A stretch of DNA of 64,000 bases from the NCBI RefSeq assembly GCF_000768555.3, contig NZ_KN293978.2, forward strand, positions 124,001-188,000, read 5' to 3'. The stretch comes from Roseovarius mucosus DSM 17069. GTDB lineage: Bacteria; Pseudomonadota; Alphaproteobacteria; Rhodobacterales; Rhodobacteraceae. The position numbers and the translations under genes are program-made. A model generated the notes under the pieces. It did not search any database. It saw nothing but the letters and a program-made list of their open reading frames with translations, and was not told the DNA's origin. Numbering within the stretch: the first letter of the stretch is position 1; each line of letters starts with the position of its first letter. Below are positions 21,317 through 29,552 of the stretch, piece by piece.

Positions 21317-21499
21317 ATGACGGATATGAATTCGATACTTGAGCCGGGAATGCTGGTGCAGCATCCGCAGAGGCCGGATTGGGGAACGGGGCAGGTACAA
21401 TCCAACATCGGCGGGCGTATCACCGTCAACTTTCGTGAAGAGGGCAAGGTGGTCATTGATGGCAACCGCGTGGAACTGATACCTCTTCTTGATCCTTGA
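21317..21499 (+). CDS. Small DUF3553 protein
   Basis: A 60-residue protein matching DUF3553: LEPGMLVQHPQRPDWGTGQVQSN, then GRITVNFREEGKVVI, a small beta-barrel-like fold also found as a UvrD C-terminal module. Its function is unknown. The ATG at 21317 is 25 bases from the divergent chpT start, so both share one short control region. The last codons and the stop lie inside the first two units of a heptamer repeat. Because the stop falls in unit two, changes in copy number beyond that would not change the protein. Confidence 0.85.
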   Translation: MTDMNSILEPGMLVQHPQRPDWGTGQVQSNIGGRITVNFREEGKVVIDGNRVELIPLLDP

Positions 21500-21543
21500 T
21501 CCTTGATCCTTGATCCTTGATCCTTGATCCTTGATCCTTGATC
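21488..21543. repeat. Tandem heptamer repeat, eight exact copies of CTTGATC
   Basis: Eight perfect head-to-tail copies of the 7-base unit CTTGATC fill 21488-21543. The first two contain the end of the DUF3553 gene; the rest lie in the leader region of olsB. Tracts like this change length by slippage. No protein frame depends on it beyond the second unit, so any effect would be on transcription or spacing. Confidence 0.97.
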
Positions 21544-21547
21544 CGGG

Positions 21548-21562
21548 TTAGCAAAAGGTTAA
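21548..21562 (+). promoter_or_regulatory. CtrA-like site upstream of olsB
   Basis: TTAG-N7-TTAA (21548-21551 and 21559-21562) differs by one base from the CtrA consensus TTAA-N7-TTAA. It lies about 88 bases upstream of olsB and close to chpT, whose product activates CtrA. One such match can occur by chance, so this is suggestive only. Confidence 0.35.
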
Positions 21563-21649
21563 CAACCGCCGAGCATTGCGACCAGCGGTATCGTTGCACT
21601 TGGCCGTGCTCTTGCCTAAAAGGCGGCGCAGACCCGAGAGGCAAGGCCG

Positions 21650-22417
21650 ATGACCGCAAGCGCCCCCAAGTTCCGTGTGAAGCTGGCCGAAACGCCCGAG
21701 GAATTGCGCGCGGCGCAACGTCTGCGCTACGAGGTTTTTGTCGAGGAATTGGGTGGCGACGGGCCGTTGGTGGATCATGCTGCGCGGCTGGAACGTGATC
21801 GGTTCGATCCGTTCTTTGATCATCTCCTTTTGTTGGACGATGCTAATAATGGAGCCGTTGTGGGAGTTTACCGTCTACTCCGCGATGATCAGGCCGCGCG
21901 CGCGGGGCAATTCTATTCCGAGGATGAGTATGACCTGAGCGCGCTCAAAACCAGTGGGCGGCGGCTGATGGAGTTGGGGCGTTCTTGCCTAGCGAAATCC
22001 TATCGCGGGGGGCCGGGCATGTATCATCTCTGGAACGGTTTGGGTCGTTATGTGACGGATCATGGCATTGAGATTCTGTTCGGCGTGGCCAGCTTTCATG
22101 GCACCGACATCGCGGAACTTGCCCCCTCGCTGAGTCTGTTGCATGAGCGGCATCTGGCGCCAGAGGGCTTGCGTGTGCGGGCGCGGGGGGGACATTTTCA
22201 ACGCATGGACCTGATCGCCGCAGGTGATCTGGACCGGCGCGCGGCGATGCGCCAAGTGCCTGCGCTGATCAAGGCCTATCTGCGATTGGGGGGCTATGTT
22301 GGCGACGGGGCATTTGTGGACCATCAGTTCAATACCACCGATGTCTGCCTGATTCTGGATATTGATCGGTTGAGTGAAAAGCAAAAATCAACGTATCAGC
22401 AAGGCATTACACCTTGA
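21650..22417 (+). CDS. olsB: L-ornithine N-alpha-acyltransferase (OlsB)
   Basis: A 255-residue enzyme of the acyl-ACP-using GNAT-like family that makes lyso-ornithine lipid, the first step to ornithine lipids. The N-terminus reads ETPEELRAAQRLRYEVFVEELG, and later come MELGRSCL and GMYHLWNGLGRYV, as in OlsB relatives. The gene ends with TGA overlapping the TTG start of olsA, so the pathway pair is translationally coupled. Phosphate-free membrane lipids of this kind are often induced when phosphate is scarce. A nearby CtrA-like motif and the heptamer repeat lie in its leader. Confidence 0.93.
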   Translation: MTASAPKFRVKLAETPEELRAAQRLRYEVFVEELGGDGPLVDHAARLERDRFDPFFDHLLLLDDANNGAVVGVYRLLRDDQAARAGQFYSEDEYDLSALKTSGRRLMELGRSCLAKSYRGGPGMYHLWNGLGRYVTDHGIEILFGVASFHGTDIAELAPSLSLLHERHLAPEGLRVRARGGHFQRMDLIAAGDLDRRAAMRQVPALIKAYLRLGGYVGDGAFVDHQFNTTDVCLILDIDRLSEKQKSTYQQGITP

Positions 22418-23247
22418 AGTTCAGGTGGGACTCCGACGTACCACCCGCTGATTTCACGCTGACACCCGGCGGTTGGTTGCGTGCGGGAATGCGTGGGCTG
22501 TGCATGGCGCTGGTGATTCTCCTGGGCGTGGTTGTCTCGGTCGCCTTGCGGCTGATCGAGCGACCCTTGCATGGGCTACACCGGCCCTGGACACCCTATG
22601 TGACGCAATGGGTCTGTTGGGCGGTGTTTCGCGTCTTGGGTATGGGCCATGAGGTCAAGGGCACGCCGATGCGAGCGCCGGGTGCGGTAGTGGCCAATCA
22701 TGCCTCGTGGCTGGACATTTTCGCGCTAAATGCGCGCAAGCGCGTGTATTTTGTGTCGAAATCCGAGGTTGCGGGCTGGCCTGGCATTGGTCATCTGGCA
22801 CGGCTGGTGGGCACGGTGTTCATTACCCGCGATCCCAAAGAGGCCAAGGCGCAGACCGAGGTTTTCGAGTCGCGCCTTCTGGCGGGCCACAAGCTCTTGT
22901 TCTTTCCCGAAGGCAGTTCGACCGATGGGATGCGCGTTATCCCATTTAAATCAACGCTTTTTCAGGCATTCTTCAGTCAAAAACTGGCGCATGCGATCCA
23001 TGTTCAGCCGGTTTCGGTGATCTATGAATCCCCCAAGGGACAAGATCCGAGATTCTATGGCTGGTGGGGCGATATGGATTTTGGCACGCATTTGCTGCGT
23101 GTTCTTGCGGTGCGGCGTCAGGGCCGGGTGCGGGTGGTCTACCACGCCCCGGCGCGGGTGGATGCCTTTGCGGACCGCAAGGCGCTGGCCGCCTGGGCCG
23201 AGGCGCAGGTGCGCGCGGGCATGCCCGAGACGCGGCGCGGGCGGTAA
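22414..23247 (+). CDS. olsA: Lyso-ornithine lipid O-acyltransferase (OlsA, PlsC family)
   Basis: A 277-residue membrane-associated acyltransferase that adds the second fatty acid to lyso-ornithine lipid. It has an N-terminal hydrophobic helix (about 28-47), the PlsC catalytic motif NHASWLDIF (NHX4D, about residues 93-101) and the acceptor-binding motif FPEGSSTDGMRVIPF. The TTG at 22414 overlaps the olsB stop (TTGA) and fits coupled translation; the first ATG downstream (codon 24) would cut into the conserved N-terminal region. It converges on the thiE-like gene with only nine bases between stops. Confidence 0.93.
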   Translation: MKFRWDSDVPPADFTLTPGGWLRAGMRGLCMALVILLGVVVSVALRLIERPLHGLHRPWTPYVTQWVCWAVFRVLGMGHEVKGTPMRAPGAVVANHASWLDIFALNARKRVYFVSKSEVAGWPGIGHLARLVGTVFITRDPKEAKAQTEVFESRLLAGHKLLFFPEGSSTDGMRVIPFKSTLFQAFFSQKLAHAIHVQPVSVIYESPKGQDPRFYGWWGDMDFGTHLLRVLAVRRQGRVRVVYHAPARVDAFADRKALAAWAEAQVRAGMPETRRGR

Positions 23248-23256
23248 CGTCGCGGT

Positions 23257-23877
23257 TCAGCCCATCGCGGCGATAAAGCGGCCAAGGGCCTGAACCGGAT
23301 CCTCTTCTCGCCAGATTTCCTCGCCAAAGGCCAGAAAGTCCGTCATCGGGGCCAGCTTTGCGACAAGTGCCAGATCAAGCGCACCTTCGGCCACCACCGG
23401 CAATTCGATCACCTTGGACCACCAGTCGAACACATCCATATCGACATGCGCGCCGTCGTCGAGCGGGCTATCCCCAACAGGACCAAAGCTGATGTAATCG
23501 GCACCTGCCTCGCCTGCGTTCATGCCGTCATGGCGCGACGTGCCGCAAAAGCAGCCGACTATGGCATCCTCACCCAGTTCCTTGCGCGCTGCGCGCACCG
23601 AACGACCAGCGTCGGGCAGGTGCACGCCGTCGAGGCCATGCCGCTCGACCAGCATCAGATGGCTCTCGATCACGAGCGCCACGTCGCGGGCGTGTGTCAC
23701 CTCGCGGCAGGCATCGGCCGCGCGTGAGATGCGATCCTCGTCACGGCTGGCCAGGGCAAGCCGCACACAGGCGACCGGATGATGATCGAGAACGCGGGCT
23801 AATGTGTCGGGAAAGACGCTCAGCTCGAACTCGGGCGGGGTGATGAGGTAAATCTGCGGCTGCTCGGTCTCGGCCAT
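23257..23877 (-). CDS. Degenerate thiamine-phosphate synthase (ThiE/TenI-like) protein
   Basis: A 206-residue TIM-barrel protein recognisable as ThiE-like from YLITPPEF at the start, the segment GLDGVHLPDAGRSVRAARK, and GADYISFGPVGDSP. Several residues that ThiE uses for substrate binding are missing: the Q-x-R-x-K motif reads CVRLAL, NDR is replaced by ESH, GVHLGQ reads GVHLPD, and the T-x-T-K phosphate loop is absent. I therefore do not call it an active thiamine-phosphate synthase; it could be a TenI-like paralogue with another job. No other thiamine gene is nearby. It is divergent from the YcjX gene. Confidence 0.8.
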   Translation of the reverse strand: MAETEQPQIYLITPPEFELSVFPDTLARVLDHHPVACVRLALASRDEDRISRAADACREVTHARDVALVIESHLMLVERHGLDGVHLPDAGRSVRAARKELGEDAIVGCFCGTSRHDGMNAGEAGADYISFGPVGDSPLDDGAHVDMDVFDWWSKVIELPVVAEGALDLALVAKLAPMTDFLAFGEEIWREEDPVQALGRFIAAMG

Positions 23878-24058
23878 TGGGGCGCTCCTGATGGATTTTT
23901 GCCCCTATAACGCGGAAATGCGGCTTTGACCATTGGGCAGACCCGGCTTCTTCTTGGGTTGCATGCGCCGACTGTCTGGGGAACAGCGGGGAGCAATTGC
24001 CCCTAGCAACCCCTAAGGTGGGTCTCTATCTTGAGGCCAACGGGAAAAGGGGCGGTTC

Positions 24059-25471
24059 TTGGCAGTAGCAGGCATGGCAGAGGGCGTGGTGCGCGGCATC
24101 GAGGGCTTGGGCGACCTTGTGAGCCAAGCGTTCTTCGAGCCGGTGATCCGGGTCGGGGTGACGGGCCTTGCACGGGCGGGCAAGACGGTATTCATCACCT
24201 CACTCATCGCCAATCTGATGGACCGGGGGCGGATGCCGGGGCTTTTGGCGCAGGGCGACGGGCGGATTCTTGCGGCCTATCTGCAACCACAGCCCGATGT
24301 GACGCTGCCGCGCTTTGACTACGAGGCGCATTTGGCGGCCCTGACCGGCCCCACGCCGCATTGGCCCGAGAGCACGCGCACGGTGTCTGAATTGCGCCTG
24401 TCGTTGCGGGTTCGGCCCGCGGGGCTCTTGGCGGGGGTCGCAGGGCCGAGGGTGGTCCATCTCGATATCGTGGATTACCCGGGCGAATGGCTGCTTGATC
24501 TGGCGCTCATGGATAAGAGCTATGATCAATGGGCGTCCGAAGTTTTGGCACGGATTGCCCCGCGCCCCGAGGCGGCCGGGTATCTGGCACAGGTGGGCCA
24601 AGTGGATGTGGCGGCGCGACTGGACGAGCCGGAGGCGCAGGCGCTGGCGGCAGGGTTTACCGCCTATTTGCAGGCGGCGCGCGCCGCGGGATTCTATGAT
24701 TGCACGCCGGGGCGTTTCATCCTGCCCGGTGATCTTGCGGGATCGCCGGTGGTGACATTCGCGCCGCTGCCAGAGGGCAAGGCGGGTCGCGGCAGCCTGC
24801 GCGCCGAGATGGCACGGCGCTATGACGCTTACAAGCGCGAGGTGGTCAAACCCTTCTTTCGCGACCATTTTGCCAAGATCGACCGACAGGTGGTTCTGGT
24901 TGATGCGCTCGATGCAATTCACAAGGGGCCGCAGGCGGTCGACGATATGCGCCGGGCCATGGCGGAAATTCTGGGCGCGTTCCGGCCCGGCCGCAATGCG
25001 TTCCTGACGCAATTGCTGCTTGGGCGGCGGGTGGAGCGTATCCTTTTTGCCGCGACCAAGGCGGACCATCTGCATCATGCGCAGCACGGGCGGTTGACGG
25101 GGATCATGTCCGCCCTCTTGCGCGAGGCGCGCGACCGGGCGGAATTTGCCGGGGCTAAGACAGAGGCAATGGCCCTGGCCGCGTTGCGCGCTACGGTCGA
25201 GGAACGGCTGAGCCACAACGGCGAGATGCTTGACTGTGTGCGCGGTCGATTACTCGACACGGGGCGACAGGCGGCGTTTTATGCGGGCGACCTGCCCGAT
25301 GATCCGGGGCAACTGCTGGCCTCGGCGCGGTCGGGCGCGACCGAGTGGCTGGGTCAGGATTACCGGGTCATGCGCTTTGCGCCCGCGCCGCTCAACCTGC
25401 GCCCCGGTGAGGGGCCGCCGCATATCCGGCTGGACCGCGCCGCGCAATTCCTGATCGGGGATAGGCTATGA
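24059..25471 (+). CDS. YcjX-family P-loop protein (DUF463)
   Basis: A 470-residue predicted nucleotide-binding protein with Walker A GLARAGKTVFIT near residue 36, a segment LDIVDYPGEWLLDL that takes the place of a switch/Walker B region, and VLVDALDAI further on. Homologues (YcjX) are co-expressed with YcjF in stress responses of enterobacteria; the molecular role is unknown. The TTG at 24059 has an AGGGG element eight bases upstream and is preferred to the ATG at 24074, which lacks one. The gene begins a coupled block, its stop overlapping the ATG of the acetyltransferase that follows. Confidence 0.88.
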   Translation: MAVAGMAEGVVRGIEGLGDLVSQAFFEPVIRVGVTGLARAGKTVFITSLIANLMDRGRMPGLLAQGDGRILAAYLQPQPDVTLPRFDYEAHLAALTGPTPHWPESTRTVSELRLSLRVRPAGLLAGVAGPRVVHLDIVDYPGEWLLDLALMDKSYDQWASEVLARIAPRPEAAGYLAQVGQVDVAARLDEPEAQALAAGFTAYLQAARAAGFYDCTPGRFILPGDLAGSPVVTFAPLPEGKAGRGSLRAEMARRYDAYKREVVKPFFRDHFAKIDRQVVLVDALDAIHKGPQAVDDMRRAMAEILGAFRPGRNAFLTQLLLGRRVERILFAATKADHLHHAQHGRLTGIMSALLREARDRAEFAGAKTEAMALAALRATVEERLSHNGEMLDCVRGRLLDTGRQAAFYAGDLPDDPGQLLASARSGATEWLGQDYRVMRFAPAPLNLRPGEGPPHIRLDRAAQFLIGDRL

Positions 25472-25914
25472 GAACGGCGCGCGGGCAGCTTTGGCATCTG
25501 CCGCAACTGGCTGTGATCCTGTGGGGGTTTACCCGTGCGACGCCATGGTTGCCGCAGGTGCGCAGTCATTGGGACGACCTTCGCGCGCTCGCCAAGGTGA
25601 TCCGCTGGGGCTGGGTCAGGGTGATCCGCAAGCAGGGCCGCTTGGCCGGATTCGTGGTCCGCGACGGCGATATTCTGCATGCGCTCTACGTGCATCCGCT
25701 GCGGCAAGGACAGGGATTTGGCCGGGCGCTCTTGGCCGAGGCCAAGGCCGAAGCAGGTGTCTTGCGCCTCTGGGTGCTCGAGGCGAATGCAGCCGCGCGC
25801 GCGTTCTATGCGCGGCAAGGCTTTGTCGAGGCCGCGCGCAGTATGGGTCTGGGTAATGATGAGGGGTTGCCGGATATCTTGATGGTCTGGCGAGGCAAAG
25901 GAGAGAGCGCGTGA
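25468..25914 (+). CDS. GNAT-family N-acetyltransferase inserted between the ycjX and ycjF homologues
   Basis: A 148-residue acetyltransferase. The acetyl-CoA loop reads RQGQGFGRALLAEA (the R/Q-x-x-G-x-G/A motif), preceded by ILHALYVHP and followed by LWVLEANAAARAFYARQGF, the typical C-terminal pattern. It overlaps the gene before by ATGA and the gene after by four bases. The acetyl acceptor is unknown. Its place within the ycjX-ycjF pair is unusual compared with the enterobacterial arrangement, where the two are adjacent. Confidence 0.9.
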   Translation: MRTARGQLWHLPQLAVILWGFTRATPWLPQVRSHWDDLRALAKVIRWGWVRVIRKQGRLAGFVVRDGDILHALYVHPLRQGQGFGRALLAEAKAEAGVLRLWVLEANAAARAFYARQGFVEAARSMGLGNDEGLPDILMVWRGKGESA

Positions 25915-26912
25915 GCGGCAACAAGGCCAAGGGCCCGGTTCTGATCGAGATGGATGCGCAGGCCGCCGAGGGGCCAGACCGTGCGCCGCCGGTGCCCGAT
26001 CTGATGGATCGGCCTGATGGGCGGGCCATGCGGGCGGTAATCACGCGCGGGGCGGCGGGGCCGTCATGGCTGGGGCGGCTTTTCTGGGGCTTGGCGCTTG
26101 GCTTGATGGGGGCGGCGGTTTCTGTCGCGGCATGGGATTTTGCGATGGGCTTGATCGCGCGTGTGCCGGTGCTGGGCTACGGCGTGGCAGCGATGGGCGC
26201 GGGCCTCTTGATTGTGGCGGCGATCATCGGGTTGCGCGAAGTGGCGGGATTTGCCCGATTGGGTCGGCTCGATACCCTGCGGCGCGAGGCCGTGGCCGCG
26301 CGTGCCACCGAAGATCTGGAGGCGGCACGTCGGGTGGTGGTGCGGCTGCGCACGCTTTACGCCAAGCGTCCCGAAACAGCCTGGGGGCTGGAACGGCTGG
26401 CAGAGCGACAGGCGGAGCAGTTTGACGCCGAGGCGCTGCTCGGATTGGCGGAAGTCGAGATTCTGGCCCCTCTCGATGCGCAGGCCCTGCGCGAAGTGGA
26501 GGTCGCGGCGCGGCAGGTGGCGATGGTCACGGCGCTGGTGCCGCTGGCCCTGGCCGATGTCGTGGGGGCGTTTGTCGCAAATCTGCGCATGATCCGGGCG
26601 GTGGCCGAGATCTATGGTGGGCGCGCCGGTGTCCTGGGCAGTTGGCGACTGGCTCGGGCGGTCATGGCCCATCTCCTGGCCACGGGGGCCGTGGCGGTGG
26701 GCGATGATATGATCAGCAGCATGGCCGGTGGCGGCGTGCTCTCCAAGGTGTCGCGTCGGTTCGGGGAAGGCGTGGTTAACGGCGCGCTGACGGCGCGGGT
26801 GGGGGTGGCCGCGATCGAGGTGTGCCGCCCGCTGCCGTTTCAGCGCGGACGCAGGCCCTCGGTGACAGGGGTGGTGCATCGGGCGTTGACCGGACTTTTC
26901 GGGCAGGGGTGA
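25911..26912 (+). CDS. YcjF-type TIGR01620/DUF697 membrane protein
   Basis: A 333-residue protein. The first 50 residues are soluble and charged. Two hydrophobic helices follow at about 57-79 and 85-105, then an Arg/Ala-rich helical region, and a C-terminal DUF697-like part (LADVVGAFVANLRMIRAVAEIYGGRAG) of the kind found in inner-membrane proteins encoded beside YcjX. It probably works with the upstream YcjX homologue. The start overlaps the acetyltransferase stop by four bases, and the DUF2339 gene begins three bases after its own stop. Confidence 0.88.
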   Translation: MSGNKAKGPVLIEMDAQAAEGPDRAPPVPDLMDRPDGRAMRAVITRGAAGPSWLGRLFWGLALGLMGAAVSVAAWDFAMGLIARVPVLGYGVAAMGAGLLIVAAIIGLREVAGFARLGRLDTLRREAVAARATEDLEAARRVVVRLRTLYAKRPETAWGLERLAERQAEQFDAEALLGLAEVEILAPLDAQALREVEVAARQVAMVTALVPLALADVVGAFVANLRMIRAVAEIYGGRAGVLGSWRLARAVMAHLLATGAVAVGDDMISSMAGGGVLSKVSRRFGEGVVNGALTARVGVAAIEVCRPLPFQRGRRPSVTGVVHRALTGLFGQG

Positions 26913-26915
26913 TCC

Positions 26916-29552
26916 ATGGATGCACTCGCCGTTCTTTTCGGGCTTGGATTACTCGCGCTCCTTGTGATCGGAGTGCCCTATCTCCTGATTTCGCATTTGC
27001 GTCTCAAGGCGCGGGTTGCGCGGCTTGAGGCGGGGCTGTCACAGGCGCGTCCCGAAGCGGTGGCAGAGGTTGCGCCCGTGGTCGAGGAACGGGCTGGTCC
27101 CTGGGCCGTTTCCCCGGTGGTTGCGCCTGAGGCGAGTCAAGACCTCGCACCGCCGCGCGCCTTTGTGCTGCGCGCCGACCGGATGTCGGCGCTGATGGCT
27201 TGGGTTCGCGGCAATTGGGCGTTGGCGGTGGCGGGCGTGTCGCTGGCCTTGGCTGGCGTTTTCATGGTGCAATACGGCGTCGAGCAAGGTCTGCTCACGC
27301 CGTTTTGGCGGGTGATCGGTGCGCTGGTGCTTGGGGCCACGTTGATCGCAGCGGGTGAGCGGCTGCGGCGGCGCTATGGCGATGAGGCGGCGGGCGCGGT
27401 CACCGGGTTGCCTTCGGTTTTGTCCGGTGCGGGGGTGATCGCGCTCTTTGCGGGTGTTCTGGCTGCGCGGGGACTCTATGATCTGATCGGGCCGGGTGTG
27501 GCATTGGCAGGCCTGGTGGGCGTTGGTGCGGCGGCTGTGATCCTTGGCTGGTTCCACGGGCCGGTTCTGACGGCGCTCGGTCTTATTGGCGCGGGGGTAG
27601 CCCCGTTCATGGTGGGCGGGCAGTCGGACACGCCCGGCGTCTTTTACGGGTATTTCGCGGTCTTGGCAGCGGTCGGGCTGGCGGTGGATGCCGCGCGGCG
27701 ATGGGCCTGGATTTCGGTTCTGGCCTTGGCAATCAGTATCGGTGGCGCGACGCTGCTCTATTTGGCGCAGGCGGGCGCGCTGCTTTATCTTGCGTTTTGG
27801 GCGATGTTGGTGGTGTTGACGGTGCTGGTTCCCGAGGCGCGGTTGGTGCCGCAGCACGCGGGCAATTCGCTGTTGCGCCGGGTGCTGGCAGGGGGGAGCT
27901 ATCCTGATTTTCCGGTGCGTCTTGTGTGGGGGGTGGTGGCTCTGGCGAGCCTTGCCGCTCTCTGGCTGGCACAGGAGGCGCGCGAGGCCCTGGTCGTCTG
28001 GGGCGCGCTGAGCCTGCTGGCGGGGATGCTGGCGGCGCTGATTCTCGGCACGCGACGGGCCGCGGCGCTGGAAGATGTGCCGGTGGTTCCGGCCGTGGCG
28101 ACGCTTCTGCTGGTGGCGCTCGAAGGATTTGGACAGGGGCCGGTTTGGTCGGCGTTCATGGCCGGGGCCGAGCGATTACCCGAAGCCAAGATGCCGCTTG
28201 ATGCGAGCGTGATCCTGACGGGCGGGGCGGTGGTCTCGATCCTTTGTGCGTTTCGAGCGCGTTATGCGGCGGGCGTGGTGCCGGTGATCCTCTGGAGCCT
28301 TAGCGCGGCGGTTATGGCACCGGGGCTTGCGCTGATCCTTGAGCTGTTCTGGACCCCCGCCGTGGTGCTCGGGGCCTATGCGTGGGCCTTGCAGGTGATG
28401 GCCTTGGCGGCGCTGATGGTGGTGTTTGCGGTGCGGTCGCGCGGGCCGGAGGGGGCAGTCGCTGCTCTGTTCGCGGCGGCGGCCTTGGTGCTGATCACGC
28501 TGGCGCTTTTTGTGGTACTGAGCAAGGCGGCGCTGACGCTGGCGCTTGGGCTGATGATTCTGAGCACGGCGGTGATTGACCGACGGTTCAATCTGCCACT
28601 GCTTGGGGGGCTGGCGCAGGTGGGCGTCGCGGTGATCGGCTATCGGCTGGTGATTGATCCGGGTCTGGACTGGGCGGTGCGCGAGGCGGGATGGGACGAT
28701 GTGCTCCTGTCGCATCTGGGGCCGCTGGCCCTGCTGGCGGCGGCATGGGGCGTGATGGCGGCGCGCGCCGGGGGTGCCACTCGGGTGGTGATCGAAAGCG
28801 CCGTCTGGAGCATTACGGCGATCTTCCTCAGCGTCGTCTTGCAGCGATGGCTGGGCGGATCAGGGGCGATGGGGCATGCGGGGCTTGGTCTGACGGCGGT
28901 GGTGTGGCTTGCGTCCAGCATGGTGCAGCTCTGGCGGTTGCGCGCGGGTGGGCGCGTGGTGCGGTGGCTGCGGCTGGCGCTTGGCTCTGTCATGGGGGCG
29001 GTGGCGCTGGTGACGCTGGTGGCGCAGGCGGTGCTGACCAATCCGCTGGTGCCGCTGCTCTGGCGCAAGGAGTTTGTGAGCGGGCCTCTGATCCTCGACA
29101 CATTGGCTGCGGCCTATCTGCCAGTGGCGCTGGTCTTTGCACTGGCGGCATGGAAACTGGATCACCTGCGGCGTTTGCCTCGGCTGGCGTTTGCTGTGGC
29201 GGGGGCGGGGTATGGGGCATGGTATCTCGCGCTCGAAATTCGGCGGCTTTGGCAGGGGGATGACCTGAGCGTGCCGGGGGTGAGCGACGGCGAGCTATAC
29301 AGCTATACGGTTGCGCTTATTCTGGTCTCGGTCATGTTGTTGGGCTTGGCATTGGTGCGACGGTCCGAGACCTTGCGCCGGGTGGCAATGGCCGGGGTGG
29401 CGCTGACCGTGGCCAAGGTGTTTCTGGTTGATATGGCCGGGCTGTCGGGGCTGGTGCGGGTGGCGTCCTTCCTCGGCTTGGGGCTGTCGCTGGCGGGGCT
29501 TGCCTGGCTCAACCGGCGCATTGCCGAGCATATGGGGCGCGATCCGGGCTAG
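26916..29552 (+). CDS. DUF2339 multi-spanning membrane protein
   Basis: An 878-residue protein with one N-terminal helix (residues 5-25), a short charged coil, and then more than twenty hydrophobic segments in Leu/Val/Ala/Gly-rich stretches from about residue 100 to the end. The GNWALAVAGVSLALAGVFMV region is typical of DUF2339. Function is unknown; the length is near the family norm. It is the last gene of the YcjX-GNAT-YcjF-DUF2339 block, and its stop overlaps by four bases that of the convergent MobA-like gene. No cytochrome or enzyme motif is seen. Confidence 0.9.
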   Translation: MDALAVLFGLGLLALLVIGVPYLLISHLRLKARVARLEAGLSQARPEAVAEVAPVVEERAGPWAVSPVVAPEASQDLAPPRAFVLRADRMSALMAWVRGNWALAVAGVSLALAGVFMVQYGVEQGLLTPFWRVIGALVLGATLIAAGERLRRRYGDEAAGAVTGLPSVLSGAGVIALFAGVLAARGLYDLIGPGVALAGLVGVGAAAVILGWFHGPVLTALGLIGAGVAPFMVGGQSDTPGVFYGYFAVLAAVGLAVDAARRWAWISVLALAISIGGATLLYLAQAGALLYLAFWAMLVVLTVLVPEARLVPQHAGNSLLRRVLAGGSYPDFPVRLVWGVVALASLAALWLAQEAREALVVWGALSLLAGMLAALILGTRRAAALEDVPVVPAVATLLLVALEGFGQGPVWSAFMAGAERLPEAKMPLDASVILTGGAVVSILCAFRARYAAGVVPVILWSLSAAVMAPGLALILELFWTPAVVLGAYAWALQVMALAALMVVFAVRSRGPEGAVAALFAAAALVLITLALFVVLSKAALTLALGLMILSTAVIDRRFNLPLLGGLAQVGVAVIGYRLVIDPGLDWAVREAGWDDVLLSHLGPLALLAAAWGVMAARAGGATRVVIESAVWSITAIFLSVVLQRWLGGSGAMGHAGLGLTAVVWLASSMVQLWRLRAGGRVVRWLRLALGSVMGAVALVTLVAQAVLTNPLVPLLWRKEFVSGPLILDTLAAAYLPVALVFALAAWKLDHLRRLPRLAFAVAGAGYGAWYLALEIRRLWQGDDLSVPGVSDGELYSYTVALILVSVMLLGLALVRRSETLRRVAMAGVALTVAKVFLVDMAGLSGLVRVASFLGLGLSLAGLAWLNRRIAEHMGRDPG

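Noticed and set aside
21488-21543. Repeat array as a CRISPR
   Set aside because: The units are seven bases, contiguous and without spacers, and there are no cas genes.
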